Shown here: positions 51,364-60,653 of the stretch, one piece after another
How positions within the stretch are numbered: the stretch's first letter is position 1
How the letters are laid out: every line of letters begins with the position of its first letter
Assembly (NCBI GenBank): GCA_044464225.1
Contig: JBIQLN010000003.1
Location: forward strand, 62,001-126,000
DNA length: 64,000 nucleotides
Origin: 66-474 sp044464225
GTDB lineage: Bacteria; Pseudomonadota; Gammaproteobacteria; Xanthomonadales; Rhodanobacteraceae
Reading direction: 5' to 3'
The notes under the pieces: generated by a model
The model's input: only the letters and a program-made list of their open reading frames with translations
Database searches by the model: none
What the model was told of the DNA's origin: nothing
Program-made: the position numbers and the translations under genes

Positions 51364-53427
51364 ATGAGCGCCACCACAGGAACACTATCGCGTCGCGAGT
51401 TGACGGTCCGGGGCGTCATCATCGGCATCGTCATCACGGTCGTGTTCACCGCGGCCAACGTCTATTTCGGCCTGAAGGCGGGCCTGACCTTCTCGACCTC
51501 GATCCCGGCTGCGGTGATCTCGATGGCGATCCTGAAGGCCATGCGCGACGCCACGATCCAGGAAAACAACATCGTGCAGACGGTGGCGTCGGCCGCCGGC
51601 ACGCTGTCCTCGATCATTTTCGTGCTGCCGGGACTGGTGATCGTCGGGTACTGGAGTGGGTTTCCGTTCTGGATCTCGGCCGGCATCTGCGCGACCGGCG
51701 GCATCCTCGGCGTGATGTACACCATTCCGTTGCGGCGCGCGCTGGTGACCGATTCGGATCTGCCCTATCCCGAAGGTGTCGCCTGCGCCGAGGTGCTGAA
51801 GGTCGGCACCGGCTCCGAGCAGCAGATCGGCCGGATCGCCGAAGTCGAATCCGTGCCCGCCGCCGGCGCGGTGCGCCAGACCGAAGCGCCCGCCCCCGCC
51901 GCGGCTGCGGAAGCCAGCGCCGCCGGCCTCAAGGCGGTGCTGTGGGGCGCAATCGTCTCGGCCATCTTTTACGTCATCGTGCAGACCCGGGTCTTCGCCG
52001 CCGCCGTGACCGATTATTTCCGCGTCGGTGGCGAGCGCGGCGGTGCCACCGGCTTCGATTTCGGGCTTTCGTTCGCCTTGTTCGCGATCGGCCACCTGGT
52101 CGGCCTGTGGGTGGGCGTGGCGATGCTGGTGGGCGCGGCGATCGGCTGGGCATGGGCGGTGCCGTACTTCACCCACCTGCATTGGGCCGCCGGTCCGGCC
52201 GCCGAAGTGGCGCAAGCCGGCTGGAGCCATTACGTGCGCTTCATCGGCGCCGGCGCCATCGGCGTGGCCGCGATCTGGACGTTGGCGAAACTGGTGAAGC
52301 CGCTGGCCAGCGGCCTAGCCGGCGCGTTCCGCGCGTCGCGCGCGCGCAAGGCCGGCACCTTGGACCAACTGCCGCGCACCGAGCACGACATGCCGATCGG
52401 CATGGTCGGCCTGGTTTCGCTGATCTGCATGATTCCGATTGCGTACCTGCTGTGGCACTTCAGCGTCACCAACGGCCTGGGCGAGGCCACCTGGGCGCTG
52501 GTGATCGGCGGCGTGGCATTCGTGATCCTGTTGAGCTTCCTGGTGTCGGCGGTGTGCGGCTACATGGCTGGCCTGATCGGATCGTCCAACAGTCCGCTGT
52601 CGGGCGTCGGAATTCTGGTCGTCGTGATCGCGGCCCTGCTGCTGGTGGTCGGCATCAAGCCGTTCCTGCCGCCCGGTGCCGACAAGGCGCTGGTCGGCTT
52701 CGCGCTGTTCATCACGGCCATCGTGTTCGCCGTGGCGTCCATCGCCAACAACAACCTGCAGGATCTGAAGACCGGGCAGCTGGTGGATGCCACACCCTCC
52801 ATGCAGCAATGGGCGCTGGTGATCGGCGTGCTGGCCGGGGCGGTGGTGATTCCGCCGGTACTGGATCTCCTGCAAAGCACTTACGGGTTCCTGGGTGCCC
52901 CGGGCGCCGACCCGGCGACAGCCCTGCCTGCGCCCCAGGCGGGACTGATCTCGGCGCTGGCCAAGGGCGTGATCACCGGCGCGGTCCCCTGGGACATGAT
53001 CGGGCTCGGCGCCGGTATCGGCGTGGTCATCATCATCCTGGACGAATTGCTGGGTGTCTGGAAGAAGGGCCCGCGCCTACCTCCGCTTGCGGTGGGCCTG
53101 GGCATTTACCTTCCGACCTCCACCACGCTGATGGTGGTCGTGGGCGCGCTGGTGGGCGCATGGTTCGATCGCCGCGCGGATCGCCACCCGGGCGCGGAGC
53201 CGACCAAGCAGCTCGGCGTGCTGCTCGCTTCCGGCCTCATCGTGGGCGAAAGCCTGCTGGCGGTGATCTTTGCGGCCATCGTGGGCCTGAGCGGCAAGCA
53301 GGGGCCGATAGCCCTGGTGGGAGCGGAATTCGAGACGCCCTCGATCATCATCGGCGGGGTCGTGTTCGCCGTATTGGTGATTCTGCTTTACCGCTGGATC
53401 ATCCGGATGGGCCGTGCCGTGGCTTGA
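51364..53427 (+). CDS. OPT-family oligopeptide transporter
   Basis: Secondary transporter of the oligopeptide (OPT/YSL) superfamily, 687 residues and about 15-16 membrane segments. Typical features are the N-terminal RGVIIGIVITVVFTAANVYFGL region, the first-helix SIPAAVISMAIL and IQENNIVQTVASAAGTLSSIIFVLPGL, the conserved SDLPYPEGVACAEVLK, and later GYMAGLIGSSNSPLSGVGI and NNNLQDLKTGQLVDATP. OPT proteins move peptides or metal chelates with protons. The ATG at 51364 is the best start; an earlier Met at 51331 adds 11 residues. It is divergent from gluQ. Confidence 0.93.
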   Translation: MSATTGTLSRRELTVRGVIIGIVITVVFTAANVYFGLKAGLTFSTSIPAAVISMAILKAMRDATIQENNIVQTVASAAGTLSSIIFVLPGLVIVGYWSGFPFWISAGICATGGILGVMYTIPLRRALVTDSDLPYPEGVACAEVLKVGTGSEQQIGRIAEVESVPAAGAVRQTEAPAPAAAAEASAAGLKAVLWGAIVSAIFYVIVQTRVFAAAVTDYFRVGGERGGATGFDFGLSFALFAIGHLVGLWVGVAMLVGAAIGWAWAVPYFTHLHWAAGPAAEVAQAGWSHYVRFIGAGAIGVAAIWTLAKLVKPLASGLAGAFRASRARKAGTLDQLPRTEHDMPIGMVGLVSLICMIPIAYLLWHFSVTNGLGEATWALVIGGVAFVILLSFLVSAVCGYMAGLIGSSNSPLSGVGILVVVIAALLLVVGIKPFLPPGADKALVGFALFITAIVFAVASIANNNLQDLKTGQLVDATPSMQQWALVIGVLAGAVVIPPVLDLLQSTYGFLGAPGADPATALPAPQAGLISALAKGVITGAVPWDMIGLGAGIGVVIIILDELLGVWKKGPRLPPLAVGLGIYLPTSTTLMVVVGALVGAWFDRRADRHPGAEPTKQLGVLLASGLIVGESLLAVIFAAIVGLSGKQGPIALVGAEFETPSIIIGGVVFAVLVILLYRWIIRMGRAVA

Positions 53428-53463
53428 GAAAGCGCGGCGTCGCCACCAATCAGACGGTTTGCC

Positions 53464-53483
53464 GCCGCACTGGCCAGTGCGGC
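53464..53483. repeat. 20-bp perfect palindrome upstream of htpG
   Basis: GCCGCACTGGCCAGTGCGGC is perfectly self-complementary and ends 39 bp before the htpG ATG, in the 95-bp gap after the transporter gene. No T run follows, so it is not a classical terminator. It may be a binding site for a dimeric regulator or a hairpin in the leader RNA. Confidence 0.7.
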
Positions 53484-53522
53484 TTGGCCATGCCCAGTCA
53501 TATGAGTTTCCACGGATCGACC

Positions 53523-55394
53523 ATGAACACTGCCACTGAAACCCGCCCTTTCGAAGCCGAAGTCGCGCAGGTCCTGCGCCTGGTCACCCACTCGCTGTAT
53601 TCGCACAAGGAAATCTTCCTGCGCGAACTGGTTTCCAATGCCTCGGATGCCTGCGACAAGCTGCGCTTCGAAGCGATCGGCAAGCCGGAACTGCTGGGTG
53701 ACGACGGCGAACTGCACATCGACGTCGAATTCGACAAGGACGCGAAAACCGTCACCGTGCGCGACAACGGCATCGGGATGAGCCGCGACGAAGTGGTCGC
53801 CAACCTCGGCTCGATCGCGAGCTCCGGTACGCGGCGATTCCTCGAATCGCTTACGGGCGAGCAACAGGCCGACGCGCGCCTGATCGGCCAGTTCGGCGTG
53901 GGTTTCTATTCCGCGTTCGTGGTGGCCGACAAGGTGGTGGTGCTGACGCGCCGCGCGGACGCCGCGGCGGCGGATGGCGTGCGTTGGGAGAGTGACGGCA
54001 AGGGAGAATATTCGCTCGCGGCCGAGGAAATCGCCGCGCGCGGCACGGCCGTGGTCCTGCACCTCAAGGACGACGAGTCCGAATTCCTCGATCAGTGGAA
54101 GCTGCGCGACCTGATCCGGAAATATTCCGATCATGTGGCGTTCCCGATCCGGATGAAGAAGTACAAGGACGGCCAGGCCACCGACGAGTGGGAAACCGTC
54201 AACGACGCCTCCGCGTTGTGGGCGAAGAACAAGTCGGAAATTTCGGACGACGAATACAAGGCGTTCTACAAATCGCTCGGCCATGACTTCAACGATCCGC
54301 TGGCCTGGAGCCACAACCGCGTCGAAGGCAGCCAGCGTTTCACCACGCTGCTTTACATTCCCGCACAGCCGCCGTTCGATCTGATGATGGGCGGCCGCGA
54401 TGAACGCCGGGGCGTCAAGCTGTACATCAAGCGCGTCTTCATCATGGACGCGGCCGAGGAATTACTGCCGAACTACCTGCGTTTCGTGCGCGGCGTGGTT
54501 GATGCGGACGACCTGCCGCTCAACGTCAGCCGCGAGATCCTGCAGCACAACCGGCAGATCGAGCGGATCAAGGCATCCTGCGTCAAGCGCGTGCTGGACC
54601 TGATCGAGAAGCTGGCGAAGGACGAGCCGGAGAAGTTCAAGACCTTCCGGCAGGCCTTCGGCAACACGTTGAAGGAAGGCATCGTCGAGGATCCTTCCAA
54701 CCGCGGGCGCATCGCCAAATTGCTGCGCTTTGCGTCGACCCGGGGCGAGGGCGCCGAGCAGAACGTGTCGCTCGACGACTACCTCACGAGGATGCAGCCC
54801 GGCCAGGATGCGATCTGGTACGTGACGGCCGACAGCTACAAGGCTGCCGCCGGCAGCCCGCAGCTCGAAGCCTTCCGGGCCAAGGGCATCGAGGTACTGC
54901 TGATGTTCGACCGCGTCGACGAATGGATCCTCGGCCAGTTCACCGAATACGAGGGCAAGCCGCTGAAGAACGTCGCCAAGGGCGAATTGCCACTGGACGA
55001 GACCGACAAGAAGAAGCAGGAACAGGCCGCCAGGGAAGCCGAGCCGCTGGTGAAGAAATTGAAGGAACTGCTGGGCGACCGCGTGGGAGAGGTCCGGGTT
55101 TCCGCGCGCCTGACCGATTCGCCGTCGTGCCTGGCGTTGTCCGATTACGAACTGGCGCCACACCTGGCGCGGCTCCTGCGCGAGGCCGGACAGGACGTGC
55201 CGGATTCCAAACCCACGCTGGAAATCAATCCCGCGCACGCGCTGGTGAAGCGCGTGGAAGCGGAGGCGGACGAGTCGAAGGCGAAGGATTTGGCGCTGCT
55301 GTTGCTCGAACAGGCCGAGATCACCGCCGGCGCGCAGTTGCCCGATCCGGCGGCCTTCGTGAAGCGGATGAACCGGGCCCTGCTCGGCGGGTAA
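53523..55394 (+). CDS. htpG: Chaperone HtpG (bacterial Hsp90)
   Basis: ATP-dependent cytoplasmic chaperone, 623 residues, the usual bacterial length. The GHKL ATPase motifs are ELVSNASDACDKLRF, DNGIGMSRDEV, IGQFGVGFYSAFVVADKV and RGTAVVLHLKD in the N-terminal domain (about 1-230). The middle domain includes VKLYIKRVFIMDAAEELLPNYLRFV and GVVDADDLPLNVSREILQ with the catalytic Arg, and the C-terminal dimerisation domain follows. Another Met lies seven codons upstream (53502); the downstream one is preferred because the HtpG domain starts at once. It is convergent with the L7/L12-like gene. Confidence 0.97.
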   Translation: MNTATETRPFEAEVAQVLRLVTHSLYSHKEIFLRELVSNASDACDKLRFEAIGKPELLGDDGELHIDVEFDKDAKTVTVRDNGIGMSRDEVVANLGSIASSGTRRFLESLTGEQQADARLIGQFGVGFYSAFVVADKVVVLTRRADAAAADGVRWESDGKGEYSLAAEEIAARGTAVVLHLKDDESEFLDQWKLRDLIRKYSDHVAFPIRMKKYKDGQATDEWETVNDASALWAKNKSEISDDEYKAFYKSLGHDFNDPLAWSHNRVEGSQRFTTLLYIPAQPPFDLMMGGRDERRGVKLYIKRVFIMDAAEELLPNYLRFVRGVVDADDLPLNVSREILQHNRQIERIKASCVKRVLDLIEKLAKDEPEKFKTFRQAFGNTLKEGIVEDPSNRGRIAKLLRFASTRGEGAEQNVSLDDYLTRMQPGQDAIWYVTADSYKAAAGSPQLEAFRAKGIEVLLMFDRVDEWILGQFTEYEGKPLKNVAKGELPLDETDKKKQEQAAREAEPLVKKLKELLGDRVGEVRVSARLTDSPSCLALSDYELAPHLARLLREAGQDVPDSKPTLEINPAHALVKRVEAEADESKAKDLALLLLEQAEITAGAQLPDPAAFVKRMNRALLGG

Positions 55395-55400
55395 TCGCCG

Positions 55401-55664
55401 TCAGGGACGAAGTCCCAGCTTCGCCGACTTCGCGTTGATTGCGTCCACGGCGGTTTTCAGGTCGCAGCCATGTTTTTGCCGGAACAACTTGATGGCTTCG
55501 ACCTTGTGGCCGATGCGCAATTCGGCTTCGATTTCGCCGTCGCTGATGTCGGTTCGCGGCGACGTCGGATCGGTTTGCCCACGGCGATAAAACACCCTCG
55601 CCAGCAGGTACCCCGCGGCAAAGAAGATGACCGGCAGCAGCCAGGGCTGGGAGAAAATATCCAT
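55401..55664 (-). CDS. Membrane-anchored protein with ribosomal L7/L12 C-terminal-like domain
   Basis: 87-residue protein with one membrane helix (about 6-24, WLLPVIFFAAGYLLARVFY), a polar linker, and a C-terminal domain from about 43. There IGHKVEAIKLFRQKHGCDLKTAVDAINAKSAK follows the pattern of the L7/L12 C-terminal domain (K-x-x-AIK-x-x-R-x-x-x-G-x-x-L-x-x-A). It is not the ribosomal stalk protein, which is longer and soluble. The function is unknown; proteins of this kind may bind translation factors near the membrane. It is convergent with htpG (6-bp gap) and divergent from hslR. Confidence 0.75.
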   Translation of the reverse strand: MDIFSQPWLLPVIFFAAGYLLARVFYRRGQTDPTSPRTDISDGEIEAELRIGHKVEAIKLFRQKHGCDLKTAVDAINAKSAKLGLRP

Positions 55665-55717
55665 CGCAGGTCTCCATGGAAGCCGGGCGCCATTCTAGCT
55701 TTGAGCGAGGCAGCCGG

Positions 55718-56113
55718 ATGACCGGAAACGATCAAGTCCGAATCGATGCCTGGCTCTGGGCGGCACGTTTCTTCAAGGCGCGGTCGCTGGCCAAACAGGC
55801 CATCGAGCGTGGACGGGTGACGGCGGGTGGCGTCGCCTGCAAACCCTCGCACATCGTGAAAGTCGGCGAGGCGTTGCGGGTCACGCGCGGCGACGAAACA
55901 TTCGAAATCACCGTGGCAGGGCTCGCCCACAAGCGCGGCTCGGCCGCGCTGGCGCAGACGCTTTATCGCGAATCCGGGGCTTCCATTGCGGCGCGGGAAA
56001 ACGCGCGCGAGCAGCGCCGGGCGGAACGCGCCGGTTACCAGCCGCCGCCGAAGAGGCCTGACAAACGGGCGCGCCGGTTGATCCGCGCCCTGGGCGATTT
56101 CGACGCGTCCTGA
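55718..56113 (+). CDS. hslR: Heat-shock protein 15 homologue (S4 RNA-binding)
   Basis: 131-residue RNA-binding protein of the Hsp15 family, which rescues stalled 50S subunits carrying nascent chains. The S4 domain is at about 6-65: VRIDAWLWAARFFKARSLAKQAIERGRV, then VACKPSHIVKVGEALRV. The C-terminal third is basic (KRPDKRARRLIRAL), as in E. coli HslR. The start MTGNDQVRIDAW fits the domain boundary; 14 in-frame residues upstream were excluded. It is near htpG, another heat-shock gene, but on its own promoter. Confidence 0.9.
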   Translation: MTGNDQVRIDAWLWAARFFKARSLAKQAIERGRVTAGGVACKPSHIVKVGEALRVTRGDETFEITVAGLAHKRGSAALAQTLYRESGASIAARENAREQRRAERAGYQPPPKRPDKRARRLIRALGDFDAS

Positions 56114-56289
56114 ATTCGCGACCGCGTGCGGTCCATGAGCGTAACGCGCTCCTCGGCCTGGCCCGCGCGGAAGCGAAGGGCAGCGCGTGGCGGGGGTGCC
56201 TGGCGTGATCTGCCCCGCGGTCGAGCGCCTGATGCTTGCGCGCATCGCGCGATGGCCCGAAACTAGCACCTCGGCCACCGGGGACGGCG

Positions 56290-57072
56290 ATGGCGGTATT
56301 CGACATCTTCAAGCGGTTCAAGACGCCGGCGGCGGCTTCGGCCGAGCGTCGCGAAGACGAGCGCTTGCGTGCTTCGCTCGGCGCGCGCGTGCTGGTGGTG
56401 GATGACTCCGCCACCATTCGCGCAGTGCTGGGCAAAATGCTGATGCAGGACGGCTATGAAGTACTGAAGGCCGCGGATGGTGAAAGCGCGATCGAGATGG
56501 CGCAATCGCAAGTTCCGGACCTGATCTTCCTCGATATCGTGTTGCCCGGCCTTTCGGGGTTCGCCGTGCTGCGATCACTCCGGCGCGAGGGCCCCACGCG
56601 TACCACGCCCATCATCATGATGAGCGGCAACCAGCAGGCGACGGAACAGTTCTACGTGCAGCGCTTCGGCGCCGACGGTTTCGTCAAGAAGCCGTTCGGG
56701 CGCGCGGAAGTGTTCCATGCGATTCGTTCGCTGGTGCAGGCCGGACGCGTGTCCGCACGCATCGAGGCCATGCCGGGGAATGCGATTCCCGAGGGCATCT
56801 CGCCGGAAGAATGGAATGCGATTCCGGACGTGGCGATGCCGGACGAGGCTCATCTTGCCGCTTTACGGGCGGCTGCCATCACGCCGCACGCCACGTCGGT
56901 GGGCGCAAGCGTACCGGCCGATGCTGCACGCGACATGGGAGCACACCCCACACTCGGTGGTACTGCCGGGCTGGTGGTCGAGGATTCGGGGGCATCGACG
57001 GTGGCGGATCGCTCCCCGATGGCGGACGGCGCGGAAGCGGCGGGCTCGTCGTTGCACGATGGCAAAGGCTGA
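56290..57072 (+). CDS. Response regulator with receiver domain and long C-terminal tail
   Basis: Cytoplasmic protein of 260 residues. A receiver domain (about 35-155) shows ARVLVVDDSATIRAVLGKML, the phospho-acceptor Asp in DLIFLDIVLPGLSG and the switch Lys in GFVKKPFGR. It resembles PilH/PilG and CheY-like regulators of twitching motility. After the receiver there is a roughly 100-residue Ala/Gly/Pro-rich tail without a DNA-binding or enzymatic domain (AIPEGISPEEWNAIPDVAMPDE is its only structured-looking part). It has no histidine kinase neighbour. The ATG at 56290 starts MAVFDIFKRF, a short amphipathic helix. Confidence 0.85.
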   Translation: MAVFDIFKRFKTPAAASAERREDERLRASLGARVLVVDDSATIRAVLGKMLMQDGYEVLKAADGESAIEMAQSQVPDLIFLDIVLPGLSGFAVLRSLRREGPTRTTPIIMMSGNQQATEQFYVQRFGADGFVKKPFGRAEVFHAIRSLVQAGRVSARIEAMPGNAIPEGISPEEWNAIPDVAMPDEAHLAALRAAAITPHATSVGASVPADAARDMGAHPTLGGTAGLVVEDSGASTVADRSPMADGAEAAGSSLHDGKG

Positions 57073-57228
57073 TTGCGAATCGTTGCACGCGGCCACCCAA
57101 GTGCATGCCCGGCGTTTTCGGTACCAGGGCCAAGGCCTTTGAACCTCGTATGGCCAACGCCGTTGCGTTGATGCGAGGCGAGGATCGGACAGGGACGGAT
57201 ACGATCGGACAGCAGGCGCTGCGGCGGG

Positions 57229-59832
57229 TTATTCGAGCAACGCCTTCATGCGATAGATCGCCTCCAGCGCGTCCCGCGGGGTGAGTGCGTCCGGATCGAG
57301 TGCGTGCACGGCATCGCAAAGCCTGGTTGTCCGCGGGTCGGTCGAAGGGGCGGTGAACAGATCGGGCTGCGGAGATGCCGAACCGCCTGCGCGGCCCGGC
57401 TTCGTGGCTGCGCCGTGCTGGCCACGTTCGAGGTCGGCCAGCGTCTGTTTCGCATCCGCGATCACGGCTTTGGGCAAGCCGGCCAGGGCTGCCACCTGCA
57501 GGCCGAAGCTGCGATTGGCAGGCCCATCCTTTACCGCATGCATGAACACCAATTGCTCGCCCTGGCGCGCGTCGTGGTATTCGACCGCATCCAGGTGAAC
57601 GTTGGCGATGGTGTCGAATTGCGACGCGAGTTCGGTCAGCTCGAAATAGTGTGTGGCGAACAGCGTGAAGGCGCGATTCACCGTCGCCAGGTGCACGGCC
57701 GCTGCGCGCGCGAGTGCGAGACCATCGTAAGTGCTGGTGCCGCGTCCGACTTCGTCCATCAACACCAGGGATCGTGCGGTGGCGTTGTGCAGGATGTTGG
57801 CGGTTTCGCTCATCTCGACCATGAAGGTCGATTGCCCGCGCGCGAGGTCGTCGCCCGCGCCGATGCGGGTGAAGATGCGGTCGATCGGGCCGATCGTCGC
57901 GCTGGCCGCGGGGACATAGCTGCCGATGTGCGCCAGCAGCACGATCAACGCGTTCTGGCGCATGTAGGTGCTCTTGCCGCCCATGTTGGGACCGGTGATC
58001 ACCAGCATCCGGCGTGAGTCGCCGAGTGCGAGGTCGTTCGGCTCGAACGGTTCGGTGCGCACGGCTTCCACCACCGGGTGCCGGCCGCGTTCGATCGCGA
58101 CGCAGGCTTCATCGACCAGTCGTGGGCGCGACCAGTCCAGCGCATACGCGCGTTCGGCCAGCGCGGCCAGCACGTCGAGTTCGGCGAGGGCCTGCGCGGC
58201 CTGTTTCAGGGGCGCCAGCTTTTCGATCAATGCATCCAGCACGCCGTCGTACAACGCGCGCTCGCGCATCAGCGAGCGTTCCTTGGCCGACAGTACCTTG
58301 TCCTCGAAGGCCTTCAGTTCTTCGGTGATGTAACGCTCGGCATTCTTGGTGGTCTGGCGGCGGGTGTAGTGCGCGGGCGCCTTGTCGGCCTGGGCCTTGC
58401 CGAATTCGATGTAGTAGCCATGCACGCGGTTGTAGCCGACCTTGAGCGTGGCGATGCCGGTGGCGGCGCGCTCGCGTGTTTCGAGTTCGACGAGATATTG
58501 ATCGGCGTGCGTGGAAAGTTGGCGCAGTTCGTCGAGTTCGGCATCGTAGCCGTCGGCGATCGCGCCGCCTTCGCGGAGCAGCGCGGGCGGCCGTTCCACG
58601 ATGGCCGCCTGCAGCAAATCCACAATGTCGGTGTGTTCGCCGAGGCGGTCCAGCAGTTCATGCAGCAGCGGCGAATCGAGTGCCGCGATGGTTGCGCGCA
58701 AGCCCGGTGCCGCCGCCAACCCATCGCGCAGCGTGGCGAGGTCGCGCGGACGTGCCGAGCGCAGGGCGACGCGCGAAAGAATGCGTTCGAGATCCCCGAT
58801 TGCGCGCAGTTGCTCGCGCAATGCGTCCAGTACGCCGGATTCGGTCAGCGCCGCGAGTGACTGGTGGCGCCGCCGCAGCGTCGCCTGGTCGCGCAAGGGC
58901 CGATGCAGCCAGCGTCGCAACGCGCGTGCACCCATGGGCGTGATCGTGGAATCCAGCACGCCGAGCAGGGTGTAGCGCGTGTCGCCGCTCGGGTGCGTGT
59001 CGAGTTCGAGATTGCGGCGGGTCGCCGCATCCATCGCCACGGTTTCGTCCGCCGATTCGACCGCGAGCCCGGCCAGGTGCGGCAATGCGGCTTTCTGGGT
59101 TTCCTGCAGATAGCCGAGCAGGCAGCCCGCCGCGGCGATGGCCAGCGGCACGCCATCGGCGCCAAAGCCGGACAGGTCGCGGGTGGCGAAGAATCGCGTC
59201 AATTCGCGCCGCGCACTGGTTTCATCGAAGTGCCAGGGTGGACGCTTGCGCAGGCCGTTCAGTGTCGCGACCGACTGCGGCCACGCCACGTCTTCGCACA
59301 CCAGCGTTTCCGCAGGCGTGAGCCGCGCGAGTTCCGCCGCGAGTGCGTCGGCGTCGGCGACTTCGCACAGCAGGAAGCGCCCACCGGCAAGATCGACCCA
59401 CGCGAGTCCGAATCCGGATTGTCCCGCCGCGATCGCCAGCAGCAGGTTGTCGCGGCGCTCCGGCAGCAACGCCTCGTCGGTGAGCGTGCCGGGCGTCACC
59501 ACCCGCACCACCTTGCGCTCCATCGGACCCTTGCCGCCCGGATCGCCTATCTGTTCGCAGATCGCCACCGATTCGCCGGCGCGCACCAGTTTGGCGAGAT
59601 ACGACTCCATCGCGTGGTAGGGCACGCCCGCCATCGGGATCGGCGCGCCGGCCGATTCGCCGCGCTGGGTCAGGGTGATGTCCAGCAGCCGCGCGGCCTT
59701 GCGCGCGTCGTCGTAGAACAGTTCGTAGAAATCGCCCATCCGGAAGAACAGCAGCGTGTCCGGGTGCTCGGCCTTGGCGGCAAAGTACTGGCGCATCAGC
59801 GGCGTGTGGCGGGCGAGGTCGGCGTGGTCCAT
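57229..59832 (-). CDS. mutS: DNA mismatch repair protein MutS
   Basis: ATPase that recognises base mismatches and small loops, 867 residues. The mismatch-recognition domain carries the Phe-x-Glu motif in FFRMGDFYELFYDD (about 30-43). The ATPase domain has Walker A ITGPNMGGKSTYMRQ, Walker B ILHNATARSLVLMDEVGRGTSTYDG (with DE) and the His-switch FATHYFELTEL. A C-terminal linker and short dimerisation/tetramerisation region ends the protein. The ATG at 59832 gives the family N-terminus (HTPLMRQYFAAKAEHPD). It is divergent from phoB. Confidence 0.97.
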   Translation of the reverse strand: MDHADLARHTPLMRQYFAAKAEHPDTLLFFRMGDFYELFYDDARKAARLLDITLTQRGESAGAPIPMAGVPYHAMESYLAKLVRAGESVAICEQIGDPGGKGPMERKVVRVVTPGTLTDEALLPERRDNLLLAIAAGQSGFGLAWVDLAGGRFLLCEVADADALAAELARLTPAETLVCEDVAWPQSVATLNGLRKRPPWHFDETSARRELTRFFATRDLSGFGADGVPLAIAAAGCLLGYLQETQKAALPHLAGLAVESADETVAMDAATRRNLELDTHPSGDTRYTLLGVLDSTITPMGARALRRWLHRPLRDQATLRRRHQSLAALTESGVLDALREQLRAIGDLERILSRVALRSARPRDLATLRDGLAAAPGLRATIAALDSPLLHELLDRLGEHTDIVDLLQAAIVERPPALLREGGAIADGYDAELDELRQLSTHADQYLVELETRERAATGIATLKVGYNRVHGYYIEFGKAQADKAPAHYTRRQTTKNAERYITEELKAFEDKVLSAKERSLMRERALYDGVLDALIEKLAPLKQAAQALAELDVLAALAERAYALDWSRPRLVDEACVAIERGRHPVVEAVRTEPFEPNDLALGDSRRMLVITGPNMGGKSTYMRQNALIVLLAHIGSYVPAASATIGPIDRIFTRIGAGDDLARGQSTFMVEMSETANILHNATARSLVLMDEVGRGTSTYDGLALARAAAVHLATVNRAFTLFATHYFELTELASQFDTIANVHLDAVEYHDARQGEQLVFMHAVKDGPANRSFGLQVAALAGLPKAVIADAKQTLADLERGQHGAATKPGRAGGSASPQPDLFTAPSTDPRTTRLCDAVHALDPDALTPRDALEAIYRMKALLE

Positions 59833-59897
59833 CTGGGTGCGGTGAATCGGAAAGCGCGCAGTGTCGCATGCGCCGGGTCTGCGCCCAAGCTGCCCGG

Positions 59898-59915
59898 CTG
59901 TCATGAGATTGTCAT
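59898..59915 (+). promoter_or_regulatory. PHO box upstream of phoB
   Basis: CTGTCAT at 59898-59904 and TTGTCAT at 59909-59915 are two 7-bp PhoB half-sites with exactly 11-bp periodicity (CTGTCAT-GAGA-TTGTCAT). This is a near-perfect PHO box, 49 bp before phoB, indicating autoregulation. The divergent mutS start is 66 bp away on the other side. Confidence 0.9.
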
Positions 59916-59963
59916 GTTGCGACGCTGCAATAATCCCGTCACGGGACTGCCAAGAACCCCCGC

Positions 59964-60653
59964 ATGCACAAGCGCGTACTGATCGTCGAAGACGAAGCGT
60001 CCATTCGCGACATGGTGGCGTTCGCCCTGCGCAAGGCCGACATGGAAGTGATCCATGCCGCGGACGCGCGCGCGGCGCTGGTGGCGATCAGCGACACGCC
60101 GCCCGATCTGATCCTGCTGGACTGGATGCTGCCCGGCATGACGGGCCTGGAGCTCGCGCGGCGCTTGCGTGGCGAAGAGCGCACCGCCGAGGTGCCGATC
60201 ATCATGTTGACCGCGCGCGGCGAGGAGATGGATCGCGTCAGTGGCCTCGAAGCCGGCGTGGACGACTACGTGGTGAAGCCGTTCTCGACGCGCGAGCTGA
60301 TTGCGCGGATCAAGGCGGTGCTGCGGCGCGCGCAGGCCGACGGCGGCACGGGATCGATCGAAATCGGCGGGCTTCGCATCGACGGCCCCGCGCACCGCGT
60401 GTACGCGGGCGACGTGCAGGTCGAGATCGGTCCCACCGAGTATCGCCTGCTGCATTTCTTCATGAGCCACCCCGAGCGCGCCTATTCGCGCGCCCAACTG
60501 CTGGACCAGGTCTGGGGCGGCAGCGTGTACGTCGAGGAACGCACGGTGGACGTGCACATCCGCCGCCTGCGCAAGACACTGGAACCGTTCGGGCTGGACC
60601 GGTTGATCCAAACCGTGCGGGGCACGGGCTATCGCTTCTCGGCATCACCGTGA
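59964..60653 (+). CDS. phoB: Phosphate regulon response regulator PhoB
   Basis: OmpR/PhoB-family transcription factor that activates phosphate-starvation genes, 229 residues. The receiver domain has RVLIVEDEASIRDMV, the phospho-acceptor D53 in LLDWMLPG, and the switch Lys in DDYVVKPFS. The winged-helix DNA-binding domain (about 130-229) has IGPTEYRLLHFFMSHPERAYSRAQLLDQVWG and RTVDVHIRRLRKTL. The gene is preceded by a PHO box and overlaps phoR by 4 bp (GTGA). Confidence 0.96.
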   Translation: MHKRVLIVEDEASIRDMVAFALRKADMEVIHAADARAALVAISDTPPDLILLDWMLPGMTGLELARRLRGEERTAEVPIIMLTARGEEMDRVSGLEAGVDDYVVKPFSTRELIARIKAVLRRAQADGGTGSIEIGGLRIDGPAHRVYAGDVQVEIGPTEYRLLHFFMSHPERAYSRAQLLDQVWGGSVYVEERTVDVHIRRLRKTLEPFGLDRLIQTVRGTGYRFSASP

